64,000 bases of DNA, taken from NCBI RefSeq assembly GCF_027244095.1, contig NC_069658.1:262330687-262394686 (forward strand). Reading direction: 5' to 3'. The translations under genes were made by a program, and so were the position numbers. Below are positions 43,256 to 54,109 of this stretch, one piece after another. The notes under the pieces were generated by a model, which ran no database searches, was not told where the DNA came from, and was given only the letters and a program-made list of their open reading frames with translations. Every line of letters begins with the position of its first letter. Within the stretch, counting starts at the first letter, position 1. Origin of the DNA: Hemicordylus capensis. Lineage: Eukaryota; Chordata; Lepidosauria; Squamata; Cordylidae.

Positions 43256-45208
43256 TTGGAGCAGGAAAGTGGATTCAACCACTGGAAAAAAACTGAAAGG
43301 ATTCCTGTTCATGAGAATGCCAAGAATCATCGGGAGTGCTTCGCACAGTGGAGAGAAATGGAAAGAAATATTGCTGGAAACAGAGGACTCATTGATGCGG
43401 AACTTCGCTCACAGATTGAGAAGGAGAAGCAGAGGTGGCGCGAAATCTTGTCAAGAATCCTTACCTGCATCAAATACCTTGCAACTCAGAACCTGGCTTT
43501 GCGAGGACATAGGGAGTCACTTCAGCTAGACAAGGATGACACCAATGTAGGAAATTTCCTTGGCTTTTTAATAGCAATGGCTAATCATGACCCAGTCATG
43601 AGAGAACACCTGGCCCATGTGGAAAGTCATCCTGGATCCACCTCTTATCTCTCACCGGCAGTCCAGAATGAATTCATCCACCTGATGGCATCCACTGTTC
43701 GCAAGAGTCTATTGAGAGCCATTCGCAAAGCAAAATACTATGGCCTCATGTTCGACTCGACTCCTGACCTGGCACACCATGAGCAGATGTCACAAGTAGT
43801 TCGCTATGTAGAAATTGATTATGAGAGAAATACAGTCCCTGTGAGAGAGTCCTTCCTTGGTTTTATCCAAGTAAGCCGGAAGGATGCTGAGAGCTTGACT
43901 AAAGACATTTTGGAAAAGTTAGAGAAGGACGGAATGGAGCTGCAAGATTGTCGATCACAGTGCTATGATAATGCTGCTGTGATGGCTGGACACAGAAGTG
44001 GTGTTGCCCAACGGATACATGAGAAAAACAACCTGGCAGTGTTTGTGAATTCCGACAATCATTCACTCAACTTGGTGGGTGTACATGCAGCCAAAGAGGA
44101 TGTGGAGATGGAGACATTGTTTGGAACCATTGATTCCATCTACGTGTTTTTTTCTCGCTCAGCACAGTGCTGGCAAAGACTCAGAGACGCCGTGCCTGTG
44201 TCTCTTAAGTCGGAGTCTGAAACCAGGTGGAGTTCAAGGACGGAAGCAGTGAAGCCAGTCAACAACCACCTGGAGAAGATACTTCAAGTTCTTCAGGACA
44301 TGAGAGATGATGAAGATGAGAACGCTGAGAGCAGAAGTGGCGCAAAGCTGCTGCGCAGCCACTTGTTGACTTATGGTTTTCTGACTCTACTAGGTTTTTG
44401 GAATAAGATCCTCGCTCAAATTGACAGTGTTCAAAAGAGGCTGCAGGATCCTAAAATGAACTTCCACTATGCTGCTGTGCATTTGAAAGCCCTCCAGGAT
44501 CGTTTTGATGGTGAGAGAGAAGTGCTGGTCAGTGAGGCACTCGACATAGGACATCGTCTCTGTGAAGAATGGGATGTCGACTTTGAAAGACGTCCGAGAC
44601 TGAAAAAACGAATGCCTGGTGAGAAATCAAGAGACGCTGGGTTAACAGCTAAGGAGGAGATGGAAAGAGTCATGAAGGGAACACTCGACCGTCTTAGCAG
44701 AGAACTGGGCGAAAGGTTCACTCACCTGCATGACACTGATGCCAAGTTTGAGTTCCTTCTCAATATCGAGGGACTGTGCTACAGTGCTGACACAGAGAAC
44801 CTAAAGAACTGTGAAAATTTCTGCCAAATGTACAGCACTGATGTTGATGTGCAGCTATATGACGAGATTTTGGACTGCAGAATGTTGCTAGCAGCACGGA
44901 CCGACATGAGAGTAGCAAGACCGGAACAGCTTCTCGAATTTATAGTTGAATTTGGAGATGACGCCGCCTACCCCAACTTCCGCATTGCTATACAGATCAT
45001 GCTGACCATTGCAGTTTCCGTTGCCAGCTGTGAAAGATCATTCAGCAAGTTAAAGCTGATACTTTCCTGTCTGAGAGCTTCCATGGGTCAAGGCAGACTC
45101 TGTGATCTTGCTCTGCTTAGCATAGAGAGAGAGGAAACAAACAAAACTAACTTTGATGGCATCATAGACCAATTTGCATCCATGAAAGCAAGGAGGGTCC
45201 AGTTATGA
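43256..45208 (+). CDS. hAT transposase, main body (RNase H-like and C-terminal dimerisation region)
   Basis: A 650-codon open frame without a defect. It opens with the end of the TTF zinc finger (FNHWKKTERIPVHENAKNH). Likely catalytic aspartates are D167 in YYGLMFDSTPD and D238 in CYDNAAVMAG. SDNHSLNLVGVHAA follows. The C-terminal hAT dimerisation motif is SCERSFSKLKLI at 591-602, then a C-terminal tail. The product would cut and paste hAT DNA using an RNase H-fold domain with an inserted helical region. The ATG at 43256 is only the first in the open stretch; the frame is open from 43238 and the true protein should start upstream. It resembles ZMYM1-type host proteins derived from hAT transposases. 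The flanking inverted repeats argue for a transposon rather than a domesticated gene. Confidence 0.9.
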   Translation: MEQESGFNHWKKTERIPVHENAKNHRECFAQWREMERNIAGNRGLIDAELRSQIEKEKQRWREILSRILTCIKYLATQNLALRGHRESLQLDKDDTNVGNFLGFLIAMANHDPVMREHLAHVESHPGSTSYLSPAVQNEFIHLMASTVRKSLLRAIRKAKYYGLMFDSTPDLAHHEQMSQVVRYVEIDYERNTVPVRESFLGFIQVSRKDAESLTKDILEKLEKDGMELQDCRSQCYDNAAVMAGHRSGVAQRIHEKNNLAVFVNSDNHSLNLVGVHAAKEDVEMETLFGTIDSIYVFFSRSAQCWQRLRDAVPVSLKSESETRWSSRTEAVKPVNNHLEKILQVLQDMRDDEDENAESRSGAKLLRSHLLTYGFLTLLGFWNKILAQIDSVQKRLQDPKMNFHYAAVHLKALQDRFDGEREVLVSEALDIGHRLCEEWDVDFERRPRLKKRMPGEKSRDAGLTAKEEMERVMKGTLDRLSRELGERFTHLHDTDAKFEFLLNIEGLCYSADTENLKNCENFCQMYSTDVDVQLYDEILDCRMLLAARTDMRVARPEQLLEFIVEFGDDAAYPNFRIAIQIMLTIAVSVASCERSFSKLKLILSCLRASMGQGRLCDLALLSIEREETNKTNFDGIIDQFASMKARRVQL

Positions 45209-45659
45209 TTTTAGGTTATATATTTTTGGTTATTTGTTGCATTTTTGGTTATTTGTTGCATTTTTGGTTATTTGTCGCATTTTGAAATTTTTGGTAATTT
45301 TTGTAATTTTTGTAATTTTTAAAATAAAAGTTTTCTGAAACTTTATGCCGGGGGGGCAGCAGGGGGGGCGACGGGGGGGGGGCGCAATTTCAGTGCTTGC
45401 CCCGGGCGCCGTTTTCCCTAGTTACGCCTCTGATTATAGTACAAGTGCATAAATAGTGGGGGGAAGTGAAAATAGTGGAATGGCCTTATTCATTTATTGC
45501 TTAATTACAGGATAATGCTTTAGGGCAGGGATGCACAGCTCAAATGTCCCAGTGGGCCAGAAACAACCATGATGATGTATGTGGAGGCCAAAGTCAATTT
45601 TCAGTGCATTGATTATTGCAGTAAAATTAATTATAAAGATAAATATTAAATTAATTACT

Positions 45660-47080
45660 AGTTATTTTATTCATTTATTCATTTATTCATTCATTCATTC
45701 ATTCATTCATCACATTTATATGCCACCCAAACTTTCATCTCTGGGCAGTTAACATAAAACAATTAAAACACATATAAAAAGTTAAAACAATTCAACAATT
45801 TAAAATCAATCACAAAATTAAAACCAACAAATTTTAAAAGGCTGAGAAAGCTTGGTTAAAAAGATGGGTTTTTAGATGTTTTTTTAAAATTGCTAGAGAT
45901 GGGGAGAATCATATCTTAGTGGGGAGTGTATTCCACAATCTCGGGGCAGCAACCGAGAAGGCCCATCTCTGTGTAGCCATCATACGATTTGGCGGTAACT
46001 GGAGATGGACCTCCTCAGATGACCTCAGTGGGCGGTGGGACTCATAGTGAAGAAGGCGCTCTCTTAAATACCCACGGCCTAAGCCGTTTAGGGCTTTATA
46101 AGTTATAACTAGCACTTTGTATTTTGTCCAGAAACCTATTGGCAGCCAGTGTAACTCCATCAGCAAAGGAGTAATGTGGTCTCTCCGAGATGACCCAGAG
46201 ACCAACCTGGCTGCTGCGTTCTGAACCAACTGAAGTTTCCAGACTACGTACAAAGGCAGCCCCACGTAGAGCGCATTACAAAAGTCAAGTCTGGAGATCA
46301 CCAACAGATGTACCACTGTTTTGAGGTCATTGATCTCGAGAAATGGATGCAGCTGGCGTATCAGCTGGAGCTGATAGAAAGCAACACTGGCCACCGCCTC
46401 AACCTGAGAAACCAGGGAGAGGTGTGAATCCAGAAGTACTCCCAGACTGCAAACCTGTTCCTTTTGGGGAAGTGTGACCCCATCTAGAACAGGTAGATCA
46501 AAATCGTCTCTGGAGTTCTGACCCCGCACAATAAGTACCTCCGTCTTATCTGAATTCAGCTTCAGTTTATTCTCCCTATTCCAGCCCATTACTGCTTCCA
46601 GGCAGGCATTTAGGGAGGATATGCCAGCTCCTGAAGAAATTGACATGGCGAAGTAGATCTGGGTGTCATCAGCATACTGGAAACACTCAGCTTCAAATCC
46701 CCTGATGATCTCTCCCAGCAGTTTCATTTAGATGTTAAAGAGCATTGGAGAGAGTATGGAGCCTTGAGGGACACTATACTTAAGCTCAGATTTCAAAGAG
46801 CAACAATCTCCAATTGACACCATCTGGAATCTGTCCGAGAGGTAGGAGCGGAACCACTGTAAAACAGTGCCTCCCACCCCAACATCCTCAGATGTTCCAG
46901 AAGGATACTATGGTCAATAGTATCGAAAGCCGCCGAGAGATCCAAAAAGACCAACAGAGTCACACTTCCTCTGTCAATTCCCAATTGGAGATCATCCATC
47001 AGGCCGACCACGTCAGTCTCCACCCCATAGTTGTGGGTCCTTCCCTCCCCACACTGGCCCACAATTTTAACCAAGGATAG
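45660..47080 (-). mobile_element. L2-group LINE, 3' half
   Basis: The minus strand keeps a long open RT stretch (46727-45909): ECFQYADDTQIYF (active-site YADD), LKLNSDKTEVLIV, VCSLGVLLDSHLSLVSQV, RLDFCNALYVGLP, LVQNAAARLVSGSSRRDHI, LHWLPIGFWTKYKVLVITYK and PRLWNTLP. Upstream, SVTLLVFLDLSAAFDTIDHS (the RT finger/palm motif) is at about 46.9-47.0 kb. The 3' UTR and a (TTCA)n stretch lie at 45.66-45.78 kb. The endonuclease is absent. Rather well preserved but broken. Confidence 0.9.
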
Positions 47081-47539
47081 TGACCAGAAAATAAGCCCTG
47101 TCCTTGCTCAGTCAGCGGGCACCCACTATTCTAGCCCCACCCAAATGCCAAATTTTGGGGCTCCCACTGTTGCTGGCTACTTGGGCCATCAAAAATGTCC
47201 CCATAGTCCAAATCTGGTCTCCAGGCCTTACGTTGTGCAGGGCTGCTTTAGGGGCATGTTTGCCATGCAAACAATAACCTTAAAGTATAACTATAATACA
47301 GTTGGTGCCTTCAGATAGCTGGAACTTGCAAGCTATGGAGCTCAAGGACATGAGCTGGGATACGTGCAATTATTAAAGTTCTCCATTTATACTGTTGTAT
47401 TAGTTGGTTCTGCTGCTATTTACACCTTGTAACTGTAGTTGGGATAGTGAGCAGAGGCATGGGGCCAGGAGAAGGAGTGGAAGACAGCGAGGGGCCCATT
47501 TTAAAATCTCATCTCCAGGCCCACTCCAACCTTGGTACG
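47081..47539. other. Intergenic, nothing recognised
   Basis: No gene seen. Part near 47.1-47.3 kb may be a decayed repeat. Confidence 0.35.
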
Positions 47540-48015
47540 CCCCTGGTTTGTGCATGTGCATATTGTCCACAGATTGTATGTGCATTGAACATAACATGTG
47601 AATAGGGAAGATGTTGTTCACTGAAGCAGTGCTCACAGTTACAGTGCCAAAAGTGCCGGTGGGAAGCAGGTAGAAAGTCCCAGCACTGTCATTTATCCCT
47701 GGGACCTCACTGCTCATGGTTACAGCAGTGTTTGTGTGAAAAAGCACATGATGTAACTGTGATGGCTGCCATTTCCGTTATTGGCAGCCATCATGGTTAT
47801 AGTGTGTCCCTTTTCACACTCTATAACAATAACTCTGTAACTGTGAGAGGCAAGATCCAGGGTATGAGTGACAGCTCCAGGGTGGGACTTCCTACCTGCT
47901 TTGGTTCTGTAACTGTGAATACCACTTTGGTGCCTAATGCCCGAAGAGGGCTATTGTGTCCAACACATGTACAATCTGTGCACTACATACACATGAACAG
48001 ATCTGCATGTATGTA
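47540..48015. repeat. Large imperfect palindrome, about 475 bp
   Basis: Centre near 47.78 kb (GATGGCTGCCATTTCCG against TTGGCAGCCATC). The arms of about 230 bp carry matched blocks in mirror order: CACAGATTGTATGTGCATTG, CACAGTTACAG, GCAGGTAGAAAGTCCCA and TGTGTGAAAAAG. A foldback DNA element. Fragments of the same family are at 1.98-2.25, 34.8-34.95 and 48.04-48.20 kb. Confidence 0.7.
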
Positions 48016-48039
48016 CATTTTTCAGAAATAATGTTTAAC

Positions 48040-48200
48040 ACATGTACAATAGTACATTTCCTGTCTGCATTTAAGCAGGCCTGTACCCAGGTTCATTTTT
48101 AAGGTGAATGCAAGTGCAGTGATTCACACATGTACAGGTGTACAAAAATTAATACATATGTACAACATAATGACTGTATAGAGATGGCAGGAAAAGATAG
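48040..48200. repeat. GTACA-rich foldback family fragment
   Basis: CACATGTACAATAGTACATT and CACACATGTACAGGTGTAC words, related to the repeats at 2.0 and 34.8 kb. Adjacent to the large palindrome. Confidence 0.4.
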
Positions 48201-48480
48201 ACATTTCAAAAAGCATGGTCTCACTTAGTTGATTTCATAACCCTAATTTGGACATTAATCTAAACAAGTATTCTCTATTAAACATTTTTTCCATAGGTGT
48301 ATTGTTGTGCATTTATTGTTGTTGTATTTGCAATAAATATATAATTAAAGAAATCTAACAGACTCTGTAAAGACACACTGATCACTGGAAAATGCTATAG
48401 ATATGATAAAAGCAAGTAATAAGTAAAAGTAATATAATAAGATTTTGCTTATTCTGTTAATAAATTGGGAGACCATTGGG

Positions 48481-49437
48481 CTAAGTTGTTGAGTGCCTGT
48501 TCATCAACCTTCTTACAGCTCTATGCACCTCTTTGTTCCTCAGTGTATAAATGAGGGGATTAAGCATGGTGGTGACATACGTGTAGAAAAGGGAGATCAT
48601 CTTGCCTCGGTCACGGGAGTAGTTGGACGAGGGCTGGAGATAACTGAAAATGATTGTCCCATAGAAGAGTGATACCACAGTCAGGTGAGAGGCACAGGTG
48701 TTGAAGGCCTTCCGCCTGCCCTCAGCTGAGCGGATCCTCAACACAGCAGCCACAATGTAGCCATAAGAGACTATGATGAGGCCCAGTGGCACTAGAAGAA
48801 ACACCACACTGGCAGAGAATTCCACAGCCTCATTGAGTGAAGTGTCAACACAAGCCAATTTGAGAAAAGCTGGCACCTCACAGAAAAAGTGGTCCACCCG
48901 GTTCTGGCCACATAGTGGAAGTTGAAGAGTCAGCACTGTTTGTACCAGCGAGTTGCTGAAGCCACTCACCCAGGAGATGGCCGCCATTTTGAAACATAAG
49001 GAGTGGCTCATAATGATAGTGTAGTGCAGGGGCTGGCAGACTGCAGCATAGCGATCATAGGCCATGACAGCCAACAGAATACACTCTGTACAGCCCAGAG
49101 CTAGGGAGATGTACAGCTGAGCCACACAGGCAGCATATGTGATAGACTTGCTTTTTCTCCAGAAGTTCACCAGCATCTGAGGGCCAACACTGGTAGTGAA
49201 GCAGAGGTCAAGGAAGGAGAGGTTGCTGAGGAAGAAATACATGGGGGTGTGGAGATGGGGGTCTAGCCATGACACCACAATGATAGTTGTGTTCCCCACG
49301 AGGGTCACTGTATAGCAGATCAAGATGATTGCAAAAAGTATCATCTCCAAATGAGGGCGGTCTGCCACTCCCAGTAGAATGAATCCTTGGTAGCTTTGGT
49401 TACTTTCTTTCCATGATGCTTCACTGTAGAAGATCAT
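48481..49437 (-). CDS. Olfactory receptor, family 2-like, intact
   Basis: A single-exon class A GPCR of 318 residues, the usual OR length. An N-terminal glycosylation site is at NQS. TM1 contains LVGNTTIIV; then HTPMYFFLSNLSFLDLC; MAYDRYAAVCQPLHY at the end of TM3; [12 protein letters not shown] in TM5; [10 protein letters not shown] before TM6; and [13 protein letters not shown] in TM7. The extracellular cysteines are present. It would sit in sensory-neuron cilia and couple to the olfactory G protein; the ligand cannot be predicted. Sequence is closest by eye to OR2-family receptors such as OR2H of the human MHC region. The base pair run TTTTATAG directly before the ATG is a typical acceptor for an upstream non-coding exon. 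Sisters lie at 59.5 and 61 kb, same strand. Confidence 0.95.
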   Translation of the reverse strand: MIFYSEASWKESNQSYQGFILLGVADRPHLEMILFAIILICYTVTLVGNTTIIVVSWLDPHLHTPMYFFLSNLSFLDLCFTTSVGPQMLVNFWRKSKSITYAACVAQLYISLALGCTECILLAVMAYDRYAAVCQPLHYTIIMSHSLCFKMAAISWVSGFSNSLVQTVLTLQLPLCGQNRVDHFFCEVPAFLKLACVDTSLNEAVEFSASVVFLLVPLGLIIVSYGYIVAAVLRIRSAEGRRKAFNTCASHLTVVSLFYGTIIFSYLQPSSNYSRDRGKMISLFYTYVTTMLNPLIYTLRNKEVHRAVRRLMNRHSTT

Positions 49438-50080
49438 CTATAAAAGCAAGGAAAGCTAATAAGAAGCAGAGAATTCACAGAAAATGGCAGCTGATGGGAA
49501 CAGCTAGAAGCACGGAATAAATAAATAACCTGGCTGACAGGTTATGATTTGTCCCAGACATCCGGTGCCTCCTCTACTTGATCTGGGCCTGTAGTTCAGC
49601 TCACCAAGTCTGGATCCAAACTTTGTGTGTGTGTGTTTTTTTTTTTAATTTATATACTGCCCTTCAAAAAATGGTTCAGTTAGTGCCTAAAACTCATTGA
49701 AAATTGCCGCTGAACCTTTTAGGTATTTGTATAAATCAGGAACCAATGGCATGATGAGAAGAGAACATACTAACGGCATGCATACGGCATAAAACTCCAC
49801 ACTTTGCTCCAGGAATAGTGCATGGAGTTTTAGAAGTAATTGATAAATGGGAAAATTATAAATTACTGCTTTTGGAGGACCACTATCAAAGGGTACTCAA
49901 ATCTGCTCAATGGTCTTGCCAGTGAAGTTGTCAAGTTTGCTGATGATGACAGTAAACGAAGTAGGATTGTAAAAACACAGTAAGACTCTGAAAAGCTCCA
50001 TATAGATCTCTCAAACCTGATGTTATTGTAAGCAATGAAATTTACTCCTAAATAACCTTTGCAAATGGGCAAAGAGGCAC
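49438..50080. other. OR upstream flank
   Basis: The first 160 bp upstream of the OR are homologous to the flanks of the two other OR copies (shared AACAGCT and TTATGATTTGTCC blocks). A retroposon tail with TTTATATACTGCCCTTC is at 49.63-49.68 kb. Otherwise nothing seen. Confidence 0.5.
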
Positions 50081-50089
50081 ATTCTAAGT

Positions 50090-50300
50090 GGTGGTTCTCT
50101 TGTTTTTAGGAGGAGGACGAATGTCCCTCTTCATTCTTAGCTTAGTATCTTTTCCAGCAGGTGTTGCTAGCATCTCTGTCCTTTCCTCTCCTTTCCTTTG
50201 ACTATGAGCCCTTTTGGGACAGGGAACCATTTCTTTTTTCATTTCTCTGCTTTGTGAACTGCTTTCTGAACTTGTTCATTGAAAAGGAGTACTCTATTAA
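50090..50300 (+). repeat. GAGAGCAACT-family retroposon, diverged
   Basis: TGACTATGAGCCCTTTTGGG and GTGAACTGCTTTCTGAAC ... GAAAAGGAGTA match the 3' part of the family. Confidence 0.5.
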
Positions 50301-50530
50301 TGCTGAACTTTGAAGAAGCAAGATAGAAAAAGTATTGATGCTTTTGAACTTTGGTGCTGGAAAAGACTTTTGAGGATATCATGGACAGCCAGGGAAACAA
50401 ACAAAAGGATCATAGAACAGATCAATCCAGAACTGAGGCACAAATGACCAGGCTCAAACTATCATACTTTGGACACATTATGCGAAGACCCAGCTCCCTT
50501 GAGAAATCCATAATGCTGGAAAATGTTGAA

Positions 50531-51225
50531 GGAAAGAGAACATGAGAACAGCCCTGCTGGATCAGGACCAAGGCCCATCTAGTCCAGCATCCTGTTTCAC
50601 ACAGTGGCCCACCAGATGCTACTGGAAGCCTACAGGCAGGAGTTGAGGGCATGCCTTCTCTCCTACTGTTACTCCCCTGCAACTGATACTCAGAGGCATT
50701 TTGTCTTTGAGGCTGGAGGTGGCCTATAGCCCTCCAACTAGTAGCTATTGATAGACCTCTCCTCCATGAAGTTATTCAAACCCCTCTTAAAAGCCATCCA
50801 GGTTGTTGGCTGTCACCACATCTTGTGGCAGAGAATTCCATACAATGATTATGCATTGTGTGAAAAAGTACTACCGTTTGCTGTTCCTAAATTTCCTGGC
50901 AATCCATTTCATGGGATGACGCCTGGTTCTAGTGTTATGTGACAGGGAGAAAAATTTCTCTCTATCCACTTTCTCCACACCATGCATGATTTTATAGACC
51001 TCTATCATGTCTCCCCACAGTAGTCTTTTTTCTAAACTAAATAGCCCCAGGTGTTGTAGTCTTGCCTCATAAGGAAGGTGCTCTATACCCCTGATCATCT
51101 TGGTCGCCCTCTTCTGCACCTTTTCTAGTTCTACAATGTCCTTTTTTAGATGTGGTGACCAGGATTGTATGCAGTACATCAGGTGTGACCGCAACATCAT
51201 TTTGTTAATCCTTGCCAAGGATTAA
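50531..51225 (-). mobile_element. CR1-group LINE, 3' end
   Basis: Minus strand: MMLRSHLMYCIQSWSPHLKK, VQKRATKMIRGIEHLPYEAR, LQHLGLFSLEKRLLWGDMIE and FFSLSHNTRTRRHPMKW, the conserved end of ORF2, then the 3' UTR to about 50.53 kb. Among the CR1-group fragments here it is the best match to an intact family end. Confidence 0.88.
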
Positions 51226-54109
51226 CTCAATTTCTCTCTATAGAGATTCAACATAGGTAGTTACATACAAAGAAAACACCTATAGACTGTAATTCTTACT
51301 TTACTAACACTTTAACACCTTTTGGGATGAGGCTAGCAAAGAGAAGATGCCCATTTTCAGCTCAGAGATGCAGATTTGCTTTGGGCAATTCCCCCCCCCC
51401 TTCCTAAGCGCACAGTTTACAGAAGATGAGATTCAGATCTCTCTGGACTGGCCAATATCCTGAATAATTAAAAGACATTATCCAGAAGGTAACAGCATTG
51501 TCATTTGTCACCCCTTTTTGAGGACCCAGGAAAAGATGAGATTTGAATAGACTCTATGAGAGATCAAAGGAAAATACAACTATAAAGAATGAGGCTACTG
51601 GACAGAGAGTTAGCAGTCTTGTGCCTACGGGCATCTTGTGCCTACATGCAAGATCTGCTCACAAGCAATCCCAGAGTTTGCTGCTAAGCCGTGGGGCAAC
51701 AAGCAGGAACTCTGTCCATGGACAGGAGCTGTCTGTGACTTCTACTGCGCAATGAGAAGTCAAGACTTCCCCAGCCATGGTGCTCTGACTCTCAGCCGTG
51801 ATCTGAGCAAACTACAAAAGCTCCTGTCTCCAGCCAAGAGCCTCACTCCTTCAGCTGAAGAGATCCACTGCTCTCAAGTCTCTGGTCCTGGTAATATGCT
51901 GCCCCTACAAGCCTTGGGTCCCTCCATCTTTTCCCCTCCTTCTCCTCCCCCCGCTTTTCCTCTACTAATTCCTGATCTCCCCAAACCATGCCAGCCCTCA
52001 GCCTTCCTTACCCCCCCCCTTTTTCCCCCGTCTGTATCTGAATTGTATTAGGCTCTAGGAAGATTTAATACACACACATATGGTAGTTAGGAACACTGGT
52101 TGAATATTGGTACTGGCTAGGATATTCTGTTTAAATACTGTTGGTAATATTGATAGAGTGTTCTGCTTTCTGCTCAGCTAGATTAATGTGTTATTCTTTT
52201 ATACTCAATAAAGCCCATTGAATCCTTTTAGCAGTGGTTTGATCTCCTTTCTTCCTTGTGCCCAGATCCTACATGGACACTATATAAAAGAACTTGGTCA
52301 CTTGGTGACACTATGGGACAGGCCTAATTTTGTATGCTAGCTAATGAGCATATTTGGTATATAAATCAGGCCTGGACAGTAACACAGAAGGTCCCATTGG
52401 TACCAATGGGGGCCTTCCTTCTTGGGAAATAGCAGCTGCAGCGGGTCTCAATCTGGATTGTGGCTGAGGTGGGGCAATTGAGCCCCATCTCTCATGCTGT
52501 GATCCTGATCCTTCCCAGTTATTTAGCAATTTAAAAATCAAGGATGCATAGCAAGGCATGTGCACAGAGATTCAGCATAAGGCCAAAGTGATGGACATCA
52601 GGGCTTAACTTCACATCTTAATTTCATGTATTTGCTGATGTGTGTGGTCATGCACCAGAAAGTAAATAAATTTTTTTTAAAAAATGGCAGCAGTAATAAC
52701 AATCATCATCACTATCAAGGGCAAATTTCAGTGTTAGAAATTATTATGGATGGGACTGAAATTAAAACTGTGAATATCATGTGCTGAAAAAGATACTAAA
52801 AAGAGAATACAAATCAAATTATGAAGGGGTTGGAGCATCTCACGTACAAGTATAAAGAGATTGGTTGGCTGGTGTGTGTGTGTTTTTGAATAGTTATACT
52901 AGACTGTAGGACTTACATCTGATTAAGAATAGCATTAAATATATTGCATACAAACTCATTTAACAGAAGTTTAATGCTGAGTTAAAGACCAGAAGCTGCT
53001 TCAAATGGGGGCAGTTTGGAGCAGAAAAGTGGCAGATCGGGGTGAGAGGTAAGATAATCTCTTCTATGGCCCCTCGACTCCAAATCTACACACCCAGTTG
53101 TCTTTTTGACTACCAGGTGGCAAATGCATGTTCCAAAACTGTGAGAATTAGAAACTTCAGAAAAATACAAACAAGTAAATGGTTTACCTTTCTATCAAGA
53201 AAAATGCTACTTCTCATGTACTGAAAAAATGCATATTTGATTTTGATCTCTACAATACCTCTCCTTTAACATATATTGATTATACAGTTTGTAGCTCCTT
53301 GACATTTTCCAAAATCTCCACTCCCCAACCTCACCTCTGGCTTGGTAAGAAACAGGCAGGTGTGCTTTCTTCAGGTCCGATCTCATGTGCTGGCTCAGAA
53401 TAACTTTGAGGCATCTATCCCAAGGAGATGCCCAGCCCCACAACCATACTTCTTGTTCTGCTACTTGCAGGAGATCAAGGTCTTGTTTGAGGAATGGTCA
53501 AAGTAGTTCTTAGTGGATTAGCTCTCGATGGACCTCTCAGCCAGAGAATCTGGTGAGGGAGATCCTGGAAGTGAGAGGCTTGGGCTCAGGGGTGGCTGGA
53601 GTGAGTGAGAGAGGCTGGCAGGCAAAGAGAGTCCCTAGAAAGAGGCAGAGTAGGAGACACACAGAGAGAAAGAACCAAGCACAGATAGGCAGAAATATAC
53701 AGATGAAGGGAATGGAAATGAAATAATGTATACAGATGAAGGAGGGAGGGAGGTAGAGGGATAAAGAGGTGTAGATTGGGTGGGGGAGGCTGACTAGAGT
53801 AAGCTATTGGAGAGAAAATGATCAGGCTGACATGTAGACAGAGAAGGGAGACAGGAGTGAATCTGGCTTTATTTCACAAAGAACATGAATGAATGAAACA
53901 CCTTGACTCTACATACACCTATATTGAATAAGAAGACGAAACATGAAGCAGAAGCAAAGAAGCCTCATGCAGTTAGAAACAGTGTGTTTTAGAAGGAGAG
54001 GAACCAGAGTGTGCATGTGAAAGTGAGTAGTATGGAAAATAGGGAACAGGGGCAGGGGAAAGGTGAAAATAGATCAGTCAAAGTTGGTTACATTATGGTC
54101 AATATAAAT
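51226..54109. other. Intergenic, no gene supported
   Basis: A 137-codon open stretch at 51638-52051, rich in cysteine at its start and proline/serine later, is followed by a pyrimidine-rich tract and an AATAAA near 52.21 kb. It has no family I recognise and could be a decayed retroelement end. The rest shows purine-rich low-complexity DNA at 53.5-54.1 kb and nothing else. Confidence 0.4.

Larger units (their letters stand above)
39108..45432 (+). mobile_element. hAT-superfamily DNA transposon, near full length
   Basis: The left end CATAGGCGTAACTATAGGGG and the right end, read in reverse, CAGAGGCGTAACTAGGGAAA are terminal inverted repeats. Further inside, both have GGCGCC and GGGCAC/GGGCAAGC blocks. 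Between them lie a GC-rich 5' block, an intron-like stretch holding three later insertions, and a transposase with two open segments (42570-43115, 43256-45208). The 3' UTR has three copies of a 22-bp TTTTTGGTTATTTGT unit and an AATAAA at 45323. No 8-bp duplication is visible at the flanks. The short element at 55.6 kb has the same ends. Confidence 0.88.

Noticed and set aside
43256-45208. Host ZMYM1-like domesticated gene
   Set aside because: The sequence sits inside matching hAT terminal repeats with a non-autonomous relative nearby, and its N-terminal part is broken. A transposon is the simpler reading, though single-copy conservation elsewhere would change this.
51638-52280. Possible solitary LTR (AATAAA near 52.21 kb after a pyrimidine-rich stretch) with a cysteine-bearing open frame
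   Set aside because: I could not find TG...CA ends with a matching short target duplication, so the assignment is unsupported. It is described only as unexplained sequence.
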